In this document: piece after piece, positions 1-9,276 of the stretch
How the letters are laid out: each line of letters begins with the position of its first letter
Position numbering within the stretch: position 1 is the first letter of the stretch
NCBI RefSeq assembly: GCF_001667035.1
Contig: NZ_LZIR01000070.1
Coordinates: forward strand, 62,001 to 126,000
DNA: 64,000 nucleotides
Direction of reading: 5' to 3'
Source: Mycobacterium sp. 852002-51057_SCH5723018
Lineage (GTDB): Bacteria > Actinomycetota > Actinomycetes > Mycobacteriales > Mycobacteriaceae
The notes under the pieces: generated by a model
Told to the model about the DNA's origin: nothing
The model's database searches: none
What the model saw: the letters and a program-made list of their open reading frames with translations, nothing else
Translations under genes and position numbers: made by a program

Positions 1-102
1 CAAATCCCGTTCGACCCGTGCGCCACCGGAATTCGGCATACGATCTGCGTGTCACCGATCGCCAGCCGATGGCTGGTAGCCCTGTCTGCTTGGAGGTACG
101 GG

Positions 103-1626
103 ATGTCGTTTGTGATGGCGGCGCCGGAGATGATGACGGCGGCGGCGACGGATTTGGCCGGCATCCAATCGGCGCTCAGCGCAGCCAACGCGGCCGCGGC
201 GACCCAGACTACCGGGGTGCTGGCCGCAGCCGAGGACGAGGTGTCGGCGGCCATTGCGGCGGTGTTCTCCGCCCACGGTCAGGGCTTTCAGACACTGAGT
301 GCGCAGGCGGCGGCGTTTCATGAGCAATTCGTGCAGGCGTTGACTGGAGGCGCGGGGTCCTATGCCAGCGCGGAGGCCGCCAATGTGTCGGCCTTTATGG
401 CCAATCCGGCGCAGACGGTACAGCAGGATCTGCTCAACGCGATCAATACGCCCTTCCTGACGCTAAGCGGGCGCCCGCTAGTTGGCAACGGCGCCAACGG
501 GGCCGCTGGGACCGGCCAAAATGGCGCGCCCGGAGGATGGCTGGTTGGTAACGGCGGGGCCGGCGGGTCCGGGGCCAACGCGGCGGTAGGGACAGGCCAA
601 AACGGCGGCAACGGCGGGGCCGGGGGGTTCTTCGGCCACGGCGGTGCCGGCGGCGCCGGTGGCTCTGGAACCGTGGCCGGCGGGGCCGGCGGGAGCGGCG
701 GCGCGGGCGGGACGCTGTTCGGCACCGGCGGAGCCGGCGGCACCGGCGGAAGCTCCGTAACCGGCTTGGGCGGGGCCGGCGGGAATGGCGGCATCGCCGG
801 GCTGTTCGGCACCGGCGGCGCCGGCGGCACCGGCGGACACTCGACGGCGGGCATCATGTCTGGCAACGGCGGCAACGGCGGGGCCGGGGGGATGTTCGGC
901 AACGGCGGCGCCGGCGGCGCCGGGGGCGCGGACGGTCAGAACTCCGGGGACGCCGGAGCCGGCGGAGCCGGCGGCATGTTCGGCGGCAACGGCGGCAACG
1001 GCGGCAACGGCGGGCAAGGCGCCACCATGGCCGGCGGGGACGGCGGCATTGGTGGCGCCTCCGGCCTCCTCTACGGCACCCCGGGCAACGGCGGGAACGG
1101 CGGGTTCGGCCTCGTCGCCGGCGGGGTCGGCAACGCCGGCGGCAACGCCGGCGGGTTCTTCGGTAACGGCGGCGCCGGCGGCATGGGCGGACCCGGCGGC
1201 ATCACCGGCGGGAACGGCGGGGCCGGGGGCAACGCCGGCATGCTCGTCGGCAGCGGCGGAGCCGCGGGGACCGGCGGATTCGGCGCCACCACCGGCGGGA
1301 TCGGCGTGGCCGGCGGCAACGCCGGCATGCTGTTTGGCAACGGTGGAGCCGGCGGAGACGGCGGGGCCAGCGACCTGACCGGCGGTCCGGGCGGTAACGG
1401 CGGTAGGGCCGGAATGATCGGCGACGGCGGCACCGGTGGTACCGGCGGCAGCGCCACCGCCGGTGGGATAGTCGGCGGCGCAGGCGGCAACGGCGGCAAC
1501 GCCGTGCTGATCGGCAACGGCGGCAACGGGGGCAACGGCGGGACCGGCCCGGCCACCGGCACCGCCGGCGCCGGCGGCACCGGCGGCCTGCTGCTCGGAC
1601 TGAACGGGATGAACGGTTCGCCGTAG
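103..1626 (+). CDS. PE_PGRS family protein
   Basis: This 507-residue protein has two parts. Residues 1 to about 95 are a PE domain: it begins [11 protein letters not shown] with the Pro-Glu signature and is an alanine-rich helical hairpin. A short linker with GRPLVGNG, the usual PE_PGRS junction motif, leads into about 380 residues of Gly-Gly-X/Gly-Asn-Gly repeats. ATG at 103 is chosen because it begins the canonical PE N-terminus and follows GGAGG at 92-96; an in-frame ATG further upstream lacks both. PE_PGRS proteins are known to be exported by ESX-5 and to sit at the cell surface; that role is family knowledge, not visible here. No ESX gene is adjacent. The repeat tract is highly GC-rich and prone to assembly or indel error, so exact length is less certain than identity. 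Confidence 0.95.
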   Translation: MSFVMAAPEMMTAAATDLAGIQSALSAANAAAATQTTGVLAAAEDEVSAAIAAVFSAHGQGFQTLSAQAAAFHEQFVQALTGGAGSYASAEAANVSAFMANPAQTVQQDLLNAINTPFLTLSGRPLVGNGANGAAGTGQNGAPGGWLVGNGGAGGSGANAAVGTGQNGGNGGAGGFFGHGGAGGAGGSGTVAGGAGGSGGAGGTLFGTGGAGGTGGSSVTGLGGAGGNGGIAGLFGTGGAGGTGGHSTAGIMSGNGGNGGAGGMFGNGGAGGAGGADGQNSGDAGAGGAGGMFGGNGGNGGNGGQGATMAGGDGGIGGASGLLYGTPGNGGNGGFGLVAGGVGNAGGNAGGFFGNGGAGGMGGPGGITGGNGGAGGNAGMLVGSGGAAGTGGFGATTGGIGVAGGNAGMLFGNGGAGGDGGASDLTGGPGGNGGRAGMIGDGGTGGTGGSATAGGIVGGAGGNGGNAVLIGNGGNGGNGGTGPATGTAGAGGTGGLLLGLNGMNGSP

Positions 1627-1669
1627 TTTCTCGCGCACTCGCTCTACGAATAGAGGCCTCGCAATAGCC

Positions 1670-2686
1670 GTGCACTACCTGATTACCGGTCATACCGGTT
1701 TCAAAGGCCCTTGGCTGACGCTGCTGCTGCTCGGCCGCGGGCACCGGGTATCCGGCCTGGCCCTCGACCCGGCCGACGGCAGCCTGTTCAAGCGGGCAGC
1801 GCTTGCCGACCTGCTCGTCTCCGACTTCAGGGTGGACATCCGCGACGCCGAGGCCACGGCGGCAGCGGTGTCGGCCGCGGCGCCAGATGTGGTGGTACAC
1901 ATGGCCGCTCAGTCGTTGGTCCGCGAGTCGTACCGCAACCCGCGCTACACCTACGAGACCAACACGATGGGCACGCTCAACGTGCTGGAGGCCGTCGCGG
2001 CCACACCATCGGTGCGCGCGCACGTCGTCGTGACCACCGACAAGGTCTACCGCAACGTCGACCAGGAGGCCGGTTACATCGAATCCGATCCCCTCGGCGG
2101 CGACGATCCGTACAGCGCATCCAAGGCGATGGCGGATCTGTTGGCGCAGTCATGGATTCGCAGCTTCCCCGGCTCTCCCACCGCGATTGCGCGCGCGGGC
2201 AACGTGATTGGCGGCGGCGATGTCAGCCGTGAGCGACTGCTGCCGGACCTGGTGACCGCTTATTCTCAGGGAGAGGCACCGCGGCTGCGATTTCCCCGCG
2301 CGGTGCGGCCGTGGCAGCACGCATTGGACTGCCTCAACGGGTATCTCACCCTCGCCGACGCGCTGCTGGCCGGTACCGGCCTGGGCGAGTGGAACTTCGG
2401 GCCGGACCGCGACAGCTTCGTCGAGGTCGGCCAGGTCGCCACACTGGCGGCCGAGCTGTGGGGCGGCGGCGCGCGTTGGGAACTTGACCGCGGGGCTCAT
2501 CCGCACGAGGCGAACTTGCTCGCCCTCGACGCCTCCAAGGCGGAGCGGGAACTCGGCTGGCGCAACCGCCTCGGCTTCCGCGACGCCCTGGCGTGGACGA
2601 TCGACTGGGAACGGCGGGTGCATGCGGGCGACGACCCACTTGCGGTGACCCGGGAGCAGATCGCCGCCTTCGAAAGCCTGGAATGA
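1670..2686 (+). CDS. NAD-dependent sugar-nucleotide dehydratase, CDP-glucose 4,6-dehydratase-like
   Basis: A 338-residue extended short-chain dehydrogenase. The N-terminal Rossmann motif is TGHTGFKG, the catalytic Thr is in VTTDKVY, and the YxxxK pair is in DPYSASKAMADLL. TGHTGFKG together with RPWQHALDCLNGYL near residue 215 is characteristic of the CDP-glucose 4,6-dehydratase (RfbG) branch rather than RmlB or GMD. The reaction would be NAD-dependent conversion of an NDP-hexose to the 4-keto-6-deoxy sugar, giving a precursor for a deoxysugar on a cell-surface glycan. Start is GTG with a weak GAGG-like site upstream. It runs 44 bp after the PE_PGRS gene and converges on the glycan operon at 2732-8176. 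The nucleotide (CDP or GDP) cannot be fixed from sequence alone. Confidence 0.85.
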   Translation: MHYLITGHTGFKGPWLTLLLLGRGHRVSGLALDPADGSLFKRAALADLLVSDFRVDIRDAEATAAAVSAAAPDVVVHMAAQSLVRESYRNPRYTYETNTMGTLNVLEAVAATPSVRAHVVVTTDKVYRNVDQEAGYIESDPLGGDDPYSASKAMADLLAQSWIRSFPGSPTAIARAGNVIGGGDVSRERLLPDLVTAYSQGEAPRLRFPRAVRPWQHALDCLNGYLTLADALLAGTGLGEWNFGPDRDSFVEVGQVATLAAELWGGGARWELDRGAHPHEANLLALDASKAERELGWRNRLGFRDALAWTIDWERRVHAGDDPLAVTREQIAAFESLE

Positions 2687-2731
2687 GCGAAGCATCGGCC
2701 ATCGTCGCCGGGGAGCTTTCAAATCCCGATC

Positions 2732-4363
2732 TCATCCACCGCAAGTCGAGTGTGGGTCAAACGAGTCACGTCGTGCTCCGACGGCGAAGAACAAACTCAC
2801 TCCCAGCGCCAGCAACGCAGGGCTTATCCAGGGCAGAATTCGAACCGCGGTCGCGGTGACGCCTGCGGGCGCACCCTTGAGCCACATGCGATTTCGCGCC
2901 CCGGCGTTGTCGGCGTCGGGGGGTCGTAGTTCGGACGGCAGAATTGCCCTTTCCTCAGGATCTCGGAGGATCCCGGCCAACAGCTGCGGGAGTGGGTAGG
3001 AGAGGTCGACCGTCTGGCCGCGCCCACCCTTCGCTCTCAGGTCGTCGACATTTCCCGTGGCTATATAGGACCGCACGTCGGCCGCCTGGTCCGCTGCGGA
3101 CTTGCTCCATTCGATCGCCATGAGCACGGACGCGTAGCCCAGCATCGCACCGGCTGCCACAACGGTGAACACCCAGATCGCCGCGCCCGGGCCCACGTAC
3201 CGGCTGAACCGCGCGGCACGGGCTCTGTCAGCGAATGCGAACACGGCTACCAGCGCCGGCGGATAGACGAACAGGACGATATCCATGTAGCGCGGGGCGA
3301 CGAGGTTTCCACGGCCGTAGGCGAGCATCACCACCTGGACGGCGACCCACCCGACGATTCCAACGAGGATCCACGCCCGCTCGGAGACGGCCGGGCGCCT
3401 CGCCAGCGTGTGCCAACAGAACCATGCCAGCGGAATCACGGCGAGAATAATCGCGCCCGTGAACAGGAGGAGTCCTTGAAGGAATGTCCACGGGGTAGAC
3501 ATTGGATTCGCGCCCGACGATTCCCACATGATCACCCCCACGGCGACTGACGCCAGAACGGCGACCGCGGCCAATTCGCGGACAGACCGCTTCCTCGCGT
3601 TCGTTGCCAGTTGCAGACCTACCAGCCCGCCAGCCGCCAGAACGGTGGCCACACCTGTCGCGAAGGACAAGCAACTGAGAACCGCGGCGGCCAATCCTGC
3701 GAACCAGCGCAAGGAGAACGGGCCCGCGGGAGCGAACGCAACCAGAGCCGCGATCCCGAAGAACAACGCGAGGTAAACCTGACACTGGAAGCCCCACAAC
3801 GCGTTCTCGTAGGCGATCGGGAATGCAAAAACGAATGCTACGAAACATGCCAAGAGGATCCGGCGTTGCGGCGCGACAAGTGGCATCAGCAGTGCCGCGA
3901 GCCACGTGACCGTAGCGGTGAGAGTGATCGCGCCGAGAATCATCTCCAGGCGCGTGTTCCACTCACCCGCCAGCTCGAGATGGATCAGAGCGAGCACGCG
4001 AAAAACGAAGATGCGGTGCTCGTTGTGCGGGGCCATCAGGTCGGCGAAGGACAGTGCGCCCTTCAAATAGGGCGCATATAGTCGGTCGGCCTCTCCGTTC
4101 CATTGATCGAGCAGCGGGCAGGGCGAACCAAGCGCCGAAATAACGATGAGCCTGGAGCCGATGACCGCGCAGGCGACCGCCACCAGTAAGGCGAACCTGC
4201 CTTTCGGTCGCGACGGCGTGCCGGGTGGTGCATTCGTCGAAACCGTTTGAGGCCCACCGTGATCGGCCGCGGAACGCCCGGTGCTCCGCTGTCGGCCATT
4301 TACGCGCGCCTCCTCCGGCATCATTTCTCGCATTGATGGTGTGTCCCTGTTCGCGCCATTCAC
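2732..4363 (-). CDS. Polytopic membrane protein, GT-C-like, last gene of glycan operon
   Basis: A 543-residue protein with a hydrophilic N-terminus (about 55 residues), about ten predicted membrane spans, a soluble loop (roughly residues 415-505), and a final span before a short basic tail. After the first span it has an acidic, aromatic extracytoplasmic loop containing DQWNGEADRLY and HNEHR. This layout resembles GT-C glycosyltransferases and related uncharacterised mycobacterial membrane proteins that use polyprenyl-phosphate sugars. I do not see a definitive GT-C catalytic motif, so the enzyme call is inference. The GTG start overlaps the stop of the methyltransferase-GT2 gene by 4 bp (GTGA), so the two are probably translationally coupled. 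A GT2 of dolichol-phosphate-mannose-synthase type next to a GT-C-like protein would fit a donor-synthase/acceptor-transferase pair. Confidence 0.7.
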   Translation of the reverse strand: MNGANRDTPSMREMMPEEARVNGRQRSTGRSAADHGGPQTVSTNAPPGTPSRPKGRFALLVAVACAVIGSRLIVISALGSPCPLLDQWNGEADRLYAPYLKGALSFADLMAPHNEHRIFVFRVLALIHLELAGEWNTRLEMILGAITLTATVTWLAALLMPLVAPQRRILLACFVAFVFAFPIAYENALWGFQCQVYLALFFGIAALVAFAPAGPFSLRWFAGLAAAVLSCLSFATGVATVLAAGGLVGLQLATNARKRSVRELAAVAVLASVAVGVIMWESSGANPMSTPWTFLQGLLLFTGAIILAVIPLAWFCWHTLARRPAVSERAWILVGIVGWVAVQVVMLAYGRGNLVAPRYMDIVLFVYPPALVAVFAFADRARAARFSRYVGPGAAIWVFTVVAAGAMLGYASVLMAIEWSKSAADQAADVRSYIATGNVDDLRAKGGRGQTVDLSYPLPQLLAGILRDPEERAILPSELRPPDADNAGARNRMWLKGAPAGVTATAVRILPWISPALLALGVSLFFAVGARRDSFDPHSTCGG

Positions 4364-5865
4364 TTTGACGACAAGCCCTTTCGCGGCCGGCCGAACCGGA
4401 GATCACCACGTCTGTACCGGCGCACGAGTCGCAGCGCCCCGAGCCAGGCAAGCCCGCCGCCCGTCCAGCGCAACACGGGCCGCCGCATGGCCAACCCGTA
4501 CCAGTGGAGGTAGGCGGGCAGCCAACCGACCACGTCGAACTTGCTGCTGCCGGCCGTTCTGTCGTCCCAGCTGCTGGGCACCTCGTCGACCCGATAGCCG
4601 AGCAGGTGCGCCTTCGTCGTGAGCTCCAGTCCCACCTCGAACCCGCGCACGCTCTCCACCGCAACGTTCTCGAGAAAGCGGCGGCTGTACGCACGGAAGT
4701 TCGTCGTCGCGTCGTGGGTCGGCAGGCGGCCCACATAGTGCAAGCTGAGGCCGGCGGCCCGCGACATCAGCGTCTTCATCCGGGGCCCGCCATGCTGGGA
4801 ACCGCCAGGCATATACCGCGAGCCACTGACGACATCTGCCCGCTCTTCGCGAATCTTGGCCGCCATCAAGGGGATTACCGCAGGCGGATCCGATAGGTCG
4901 GCCATGCTGGTGACGACGACGTCACCCCTCGCGGCCGCGAATCCGGCGATCAATGCATTCGCTACACCCTTCCCGAGCAAGTTGCGGACCAGCCGTAGGG
5001 TGGCTGGCTTGTCGGGCATGGCAGCGAGCGCCGGCAGGGTGCTGTCCTCGTCGAAGTCGTAACAGACCAGCAGTTCATGGGGCGTGTCGCGCAAAGCCTC
5101 TGTAAGCCTCCGGACACACGCTTGAATGTTTTCACCCTCGTTGTAAACGGGGATGACCACGCTCACTAGACGCTCGCCCTCCGGCTCGGGCAACGATCGG
5201 GACTTGCGGGCGCGAATAACGAACTGCTTACCCAGGAGGGGCCACGCCATCCTGGAGCGTAGATACAACCGCACCAAGATCGGCGCTTGCGGCAGCGGCG
5301 AAGACGCGGTGTACGGCAGAAAGCGATCGTAGCTTTCCACGATCTCGAACTCGCAGGATTCCAGCAGCTCGATCAGTGAACGATCGCTGATCGGCACGGT
5401 GTGGTCCCAGAAGTCCCAATAGTCGCCCGGGACAAAGCGAATATTGGGCCCCATGGCGATGAACTGTCCGCCCGGCTTGAGTACCCTGCGGGCCTCGGCG
5501 ATCGTGCGCTCGACTTCGGCCTTGCCCTCCAAATGCTCCAACAGGTTGCTGGTGAAGACCACGTCGACCGTGCCATCCGCGAGGAAGCCGAGATCGTCGG
5601 CCCGACCCTGACGGAAGTCGATCCCAGGCTCCAGCATGCCGGCACTGTCCGGGTTCAGATCGACGCCGATTCGGCGGGCTGCGACGATGTGGTTGAGGAA
5701 CTCGCCGTAACCACAGCCGAGGTCGACCACCGTATCGCTGCGCTTGACCCACGCCTGGAAGAAGTCGCGAACTATTACCGCCCAGATGGCGGACCGCGAC
5801 TCGCGGGCGTGGCCGAAGCGATTGCGGTAGAGCTGCTGCAGGTCGGGCTTACCCGCGCTGTGCAT
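4360..5865 (-). CDS. Methyltransferase-glycosyltransferase 2 fusion protein
   Basis: A 501-residue two-domain enzyme. Residues about 1-215 are a class I SAM-dependent methyltransferase: motif I is VVDLGCGYGEF, followed by an acidic GVDLNPDS and EHLEG. Residues about 230-450 are a GT2 (GT-A fold) glycosyltransferase beginning VSVVIPVYNEGENI. The metal/nucleotide motif is in TSMADLSDPP, as in polyprenyl-phosphate mannosyl/glucosyltransferases. The fusion is continuous with no frameshift signs. It could link sugar transfer to methylation of the same sugar or lipid. It lies 29 bp downstream of the epimerase gene and its TGA overlaps the next gene's GTG. ATG start. Each domain is secure; the sugar donor and the methyl acceptor are unknown. 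Confidence 0.88.
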   Translation of the reverse strand: MHSAGKPDLQQLYRNRFGHARESRSAIWAVIVRDFFQAWVKRSDTVVDLGCGYGEFLNHIVAARRIGVDLNPDSAGMLEPGIDFRQGRADDLGFLADGTVDVVFTSNLLEHLEGKAEVERTIAEARRVLKPGGQFIAMGPNIRFVPGDYWDFWDHTVPISDRSLIELLESCEFEIVESYDRFLPYTASSPLPQAPILVRLYLRSRMAWPLLGKQFVIRARKSRSLPEPEGERLVSVVIPVYNEGENIQACVRRLTEALRDTPHELLVCYDFDEDSTLPALAAMPDKPATLRLVRNLLGKGVANALIAGFAAARGDVVVTSMADLSDPPAVIPLMAAKIREERADVVSGSRYMPGGSQHGGPRMKTLMSRAAGLSLHYVGRLPTHDATTNFRAYSRRFLENVAVESVRGFEVGLELTTKAHLLGYRVDEVPSSWDDRTAGSSKFDVVGWLPAYLHWYGLAMRRPVLRWTGGGLAWLGALRLVRRYRRGDLRFGRPRKGLSSK

Positions 5866-5894
5866 GGCGTCCTGGCGGCGGGAAGCAGCTCACC

Positions 5895-6914
5895 TCAGAT
5901 CGTCCCGGCCTCAACGGCATCGACGATCCAGGGTATGACTTCGTCCAGCATGGAATCGAGCGAACTTGTCGCCTCGAAGCCGAGAACTTGGGAGGCCTTG
6001 TGAACATCCGGTGAGCGCAGTTGGACATCGTGCTCGAACGGCGGATCGCTTTCGTAGCGAAACGGCGTATCGGGCCGCATCTTCTTCCAGATCACCTCCG
6101 CCAGCTCCAGGACCGTGGTCGCCTGGGGCGTCGAAAGGTTGAAGTCGCCGTTGAGGGCGGCCGGGTGTTCCAGGCAGATACGGATGCCGCGAGCCAGGTC
6201 GCCGCCGTAGGTGTAGTGCCGCACCTGGGTGCCGTCGCCGAGGATGTGCAATGGATCCTGGCCCTTGGCCACTTTCTGGATGAGGTCCGGCACGACGTGA
6301 CTCATGGCGAGTTTGACGTTGCCACTGGGGATTTCGCGACCGCCGAGCGCCCGTTGCTCGCCGGTACCCACGCAATTGAACGGGCGGATGATGGTGTATG
6401 GGAGACCGTATTGCTCGTACGCGCCGTGCGCGAAGTACTCACAGGCGAGCTTCTGAAATCCGTATGTGCTTGTCGGGGGCGGGCATTCGGTGATGTGCTT
6501 CTCCGGCGTCGGGAAAACGGTGGCGTTCTCGAATACCATCGACGAACTCATCACATTGATCTTCTTGAGCCAGCCCTTGCGATATGCGTAGATGGCGGCG
6601 TCGAAATGGGCGGCCGCGATGCGTTCATTCTCGGCCAACAGATCGTAGGCATACTCGTGGAAGTAGGTAATGCCGCCGATCCGGGCAGCACTTGCCACCA
6701 TCTGGTCGCAACCCTCGACAAGGCGACACATCAGATCAACGTCTTTGACGTCGCCCTCGACGAACTCGTAGCGCGGGTGTTCGTCGTAGCTTTTCTTGAC
6801 CTTGCCGTACTTCGAGTAGTTGTCGATGCCGACGACTTCGTGCCCGGCTCGGAGCAGCTCGTCGACGACGTAGCCGTTGATGAATCCCGCGCTGCCAGTA
6901 ACCAGTACCCTCAC
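5895..6914 (-). CDS. NAD-dependent sugar epimerase/dehydratase
   Basis: A 339-residue extended short-chain dehydrogenase. The NAD motif is TGSAGFINGYVV, with Asn in place of the usual Gly directly after GFI, then VVGIDNYS. The catalytic YxxxK lies in STYGFQKLACE and a Ser-rich strand (NVMSSSMVF) precedes it. RPFNCVGTGEQ and the C-terminal half bind the sugar nucleotide. It belongs to the UDP-hexose 4-epimerase/dehydratase superfamily; the exact substrate is not readable. The GTG start overlaps the TGA of the upstream UDP-sugar dehydrogenase gene (GTGA, 4 bp). The pair may therefore act in sequence: oxidation of a UDP-sugar to the uronate, then epimerisation or decarboxylation. That sequence of steps is inference. 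Confidence 0.88.
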   Translation of the reverse strand: MRVLVTGSAGFINGYVVDELLRAGHEVVGIDNYSKYGKVKKSYDEHPRYEFVEGDVKDVDLMCRLVEGCDQMVASAARIGGITYFHEYAYDLLAENERIAAAHFDAAIYAYRKGWLKKINVMSSSMVFENATVFPTPEKHITECPPPTSTYGFQKLACEYFAHGAYEQYGLPYTIIRPFNCVGTGEQRALGGREIPSGNVKLAMSHVVPDLIQKVAKGQDPLHILGDGTQVRHYTYGGDLARGIRICLEHPAALNGDFNLSTPQATTVLELAEVIWKKMRPDTPFRYESDPPFEHDVQLRSPDVHKASQVLGFEATSSLDSMLDEVIPWIVDAVEAGTI

Positions 6915-8176
6915 CGGGCCGCCGCTCCCGCGCCTACCTTCGTCGTCGCCGCCGGGGCCTCATCCGCAGCGTTGTCGTCATACTGGTTCACGTCCAAGCA
7001 ACTCCAGACGTCCTCGACGATCTTGCCGCGCGGGATTCGCAGCCCCCGGTAGATGGAGTGGGGCACGCCGACGACGAGGACGTCGGCACGGCCCAAGACG
7101 GCGTCCAGCGGGTAGTAATCCGGGCCGTCCAGGAACGGATCGTGCAGCATCACCTTTTTGGCCTCCAGCATCAGGAGATGCCGGAGCTTGAAGCTCAGCG
7201 AGTCGCGCGTGTCGTCGCAATCGGCCTTGAACGTCATACCGAGAAGGCCAACGGTCTTGTCGCGCAGGTTGACCCGGCGCTTGAGCATGTTGACGATGAA
7301 CTGCGGCTGGCCTTCGTTGACCAGCATCGCCGCGTGCCCGAGCATGAAATTGTTGTTGCTGAAGGCGGCGAGCTGCATGGTGTCCTTCAGCAGGCAAGGG
7401 CCGGCCGCCAATCCGGCTCTGGGCAGGCTGTCGACGCGACCATTCTGGTAGGTGGCCGCGTGATGGACGCGGTCGAAGTCGAGCCCAGCCTCCCGACTGA
7501 GCAGGTAGAACTGGTTGGCGACCGCGAACTGGATGTATCGGTAAGCGTTGCAGAAGAGCTTGGCCAGCTCGGCTTCCTGGGGCTCGACCTCGATGATCTC
7601 GCCGGCTATCCGCGAAAAGAGTTCGCGAACGATCCGGCGTCCCTCAGGATCGAAGCCGCTGATGATCTGGGGAATGATCCTCAGCTCGCGGATCGAGTGG
7701 CCCTGCGCGATGCGCTCCGGGCAAAAGGCGACGTGGACGCCGATCCCCCGCTCTTGGAACATGTCGTGGACACGCTGGCTCAGCCCCGGGTAGACCGTGC
7801 TTCTGAGGACCAGCGTCTGCCCATCGCGGAAGTAGGGGCTGATCTCGTCGATGATGCGAAAGAAGGTGTGCGCCTGCGGGGTCAGGTATTCGTCGACCGG
7901 TGTCCCCACGACGCAGATCACGATGTCGGAATTCCTGACCGCCCATGAATCGGTGGTGGCCGTGATACGCCCGGTCGGCAGTAGCCGCTTGAGCAGATCC
8001 TCGGCTCCATCCTCCACGAACGGCATCCGGCCGGCCATGATGGCCTTCAACGCGGCCACGTTCGTATCCAGGATCTCGACGGAAAAACCTTCGTCCGCGA
8101 GCACCAGCGCCAGCGGTAGCCCAACATGCCCGGCGCCGCCGATGATGCAGATGCGTTCAGTGGGATGAGCTGACAT
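6911..8176 (-). CDS. UDP-glucose/UDP-ManNAc 6-dehydrogenase family protein
   Basis: A 421-residue nucleotide-sugar dehydrogenase of the UDP-glucose/GDP-mannose dehydrogenase family. The N-terminal Rossmann domain has IIGGAGHVGLPLA, the middle has FCPERIAQG, and the catalytic cysteine is in GPCLLKD near residue 262. A C-terminal UDP-binding domain contains GMTFKADCDDTRDS. The PERIAQG form and overall pattern lean to the WecC branch (UDP-N-acetylmannosamine dehydrogenase), but UDP-glucose is possible. The product would be a uronic acid donor. It is the first gene of a four-gene minus-strand operon; its ATG faces a 312-bp intergenic region shared with gtrA. The C-terminus has about 20 Ala-rich residues of no obvious function. 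Confidence 0.9.
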   Translation of the reverse strand: MSAHPTERICIIGGAGHVGLPLALVLADEGFSVEILDTNVAALKAIMAGRMPFVEDGAEDLLKRLLPTGRITATTDSWAVRNSDIVICVVGTPVDEYLTPQAHTFFRIIDEISPYFRDGQTLVLRSTVYPGLSQRVHDMFQERGIGVHVAFCPERIAQGHSIRELRIIPQIISGFDPEGRRIVRELFSRIAGEIIEVEPQEAELAKLFCNAYRYIQFAVANQFYLLSREAGLDFDRVHHAATYQNGRVDSLPRAGLAAGPCLLKDTMQLAAFSNNNFMLGHAAMLVNEGQPQFIVNMLKRRVNLRDKTVGLLGMTFKADCDDTRDSLSFKLRHLLMLEAKKVMLHDPFLDGPDYYPLDAVLGRADVLVVGVPHSIYRGLRIPRGKIVEDVWSCLDVNQYDDNAADEAPAATTKVGAGAAAR

Positions 8177-8488
8177 GCGAAAACCGCCCCCTCCGCTTTG
8201 CTCAAAACCCCGCCCCAGGGTCGAACAGTTACAAGAGCAATCCCTTACTGAGATGGATCCCGATGCTGGGAGCCTACGAGATCAGGTCCCGCTCTGCAGA
8301 GTTTCTGGCAAATATGCACGACGTCATGCCTCCGGCGATCCCGGTGAAGCCAAGAGCATGGTTGCCGCGGCGTAGAAGCTGCCCGTGTAAGCACCCGAAA
8401 CGCCCTCCGCCCAACGGGAAGTTGGTAGCCGCCGCGAGAACAGCCAGTTTCAGTCACGGCTTTCAAATCTCCGAGTATTTTTCTGGCT
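8177..8488. other. Divergent intergenic region, presumed promoters
   Basis: 312 bp between the divergent UDP-sugar dehydrogenase and GtrA-like genes. I see no convincing coding sequence; short open frames here have no family features. It must carry promoters for both directions. The gtrA-proximal end (about 8450-8488) is noticeably more AT-rich than its surroundings. No palindrome or operator stands out. Confidence 0.5.
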
Positions 8489-9058
8489 ATGCAGGTCACG
8501 GGGGGCTTGGTTGCATACCCTGGTTCGGTCAATAGCCGTAGGAAGCTGCGCTACCTTGCCGTGGCGCTGGTATTCCTACCAATCGGCCAGGGCCTGATCC
8601 AGTTCATAGGCGCTTGGCTGGGCAACTACACCGCCGCATCGCTTCTAGCAGCGGCTATCGTCACCGTTCCCAACTTCTTGGCTAATAAGCACTTCGTCTG
8701 GCGCGTGACATCGGATGAGAAGTTGCGCGAGCAGGTGGTTATATTTTGGATTGTCGTGATGCTGGCCGTGTCACTGGCCACCTTCTCCACGTACCTGGTT
8801 GATCATGCGCTGGTTGATAAGACAACAGCCATTCGTGCCACGGCGGTATTCGTGGTCCAGGTGCTCGGCTTCGGCGTCGTCTGGATAGGCCGCTTCTTCA
8901 TTTTGGACCGCTGGTTCTTCAATCTCGCGAAAGAAGCAGAGGATGCCAGCCCGCGAGCCCGACCCGATCTAGCCGGCTTAGGCTTACTTCGCCGACTTGC
9001 ACCGGCAATGCTTGATACAAGTGAGCCCATGGTCGTACGCACAGCAGCAAGAAGTTGA
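8489..9058 (+). CDS. GtrA-like membrane protein, putative polyprenyl-phosphate-sugar flippase
   Basis: A 189-residue protein with four predicted membrane spans between about residues 20 and 145, the GtrA family layout. The span-2 region NFLANKHFVWR matches the conserved N-(F/Y)-x-x-x-(K/R)-x-x-V-W/F signature. GtrA proteins are thought to move polyprenyl-phosphate-linked sugars across the membrane for GT-C enzymes; in mycobacteria one relative (Rv3789) acts in arabinogalactan synthesis. Standing opposite an operon with a GT2 and a GT-C-like protein, it would complete a three-part glycosylation set. The hydrophilic tail (150-189) is basic and likely cytoplasmic. The start is ATG at 8489 with no strong ribosome-binding site; a slightly later start is possible. 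Confidence 0.82.
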   Translation: MQVTGGLVAYPGSVNSRRKLRYLAVALVFLPIGQGLIQFIGAWLGNYTAASLLAAAIVTVPNFLANKHFVWRVTSDEKLREQVVIFWIVVMLAVSLATFSTYLVDHALVDKTTAIRATAVFVVQVLGFGVVWIGRFFILDRWFFNLAKEAEDASPRARPDLAGLGLLRRLAPAMLDTSEPMVVRTAARS

Positions 9059-9276
9059 GCACTCAGTCACGATGTGATTGGCGAAATCCCGGCCTGATCT
9101 GTTCGGCTGGACTGGCACGTCGGCTTGTCGTGGCCTCTTGCCCAAGGCCGGCAGCGAGGCTGAGTTGGGCAGCAGACACCAGACGGCTTCCCTGACCCAA
9201 ACACAAATCCGTCAGCGGGCGCAACCGACCGCAAGCTAGATTTGGTCCGATGAAAGTTGCGTGGAGGGAAGCGCAC

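Noticed and set aside
480..1600. Repeated short units that could suggest a CRISPR or tandem-repeat array
   Set aside because: The repeats are codon-phased Gly-rich protein repeats of variable spacing, not direct repeats with unique spacers.
360..1638. Long minus-strand and second-frame open frames across the PE_PGRS gene rich in Pro or Ala
   Set aside because: They are shadows of the GGX repeat in high-GC DNA; no start context or family features.
8177..8488. Small genes or an RNA in the divergent gap
   Set aside because: No codon bias, ribosome-binding site or recognisable RNA fold.
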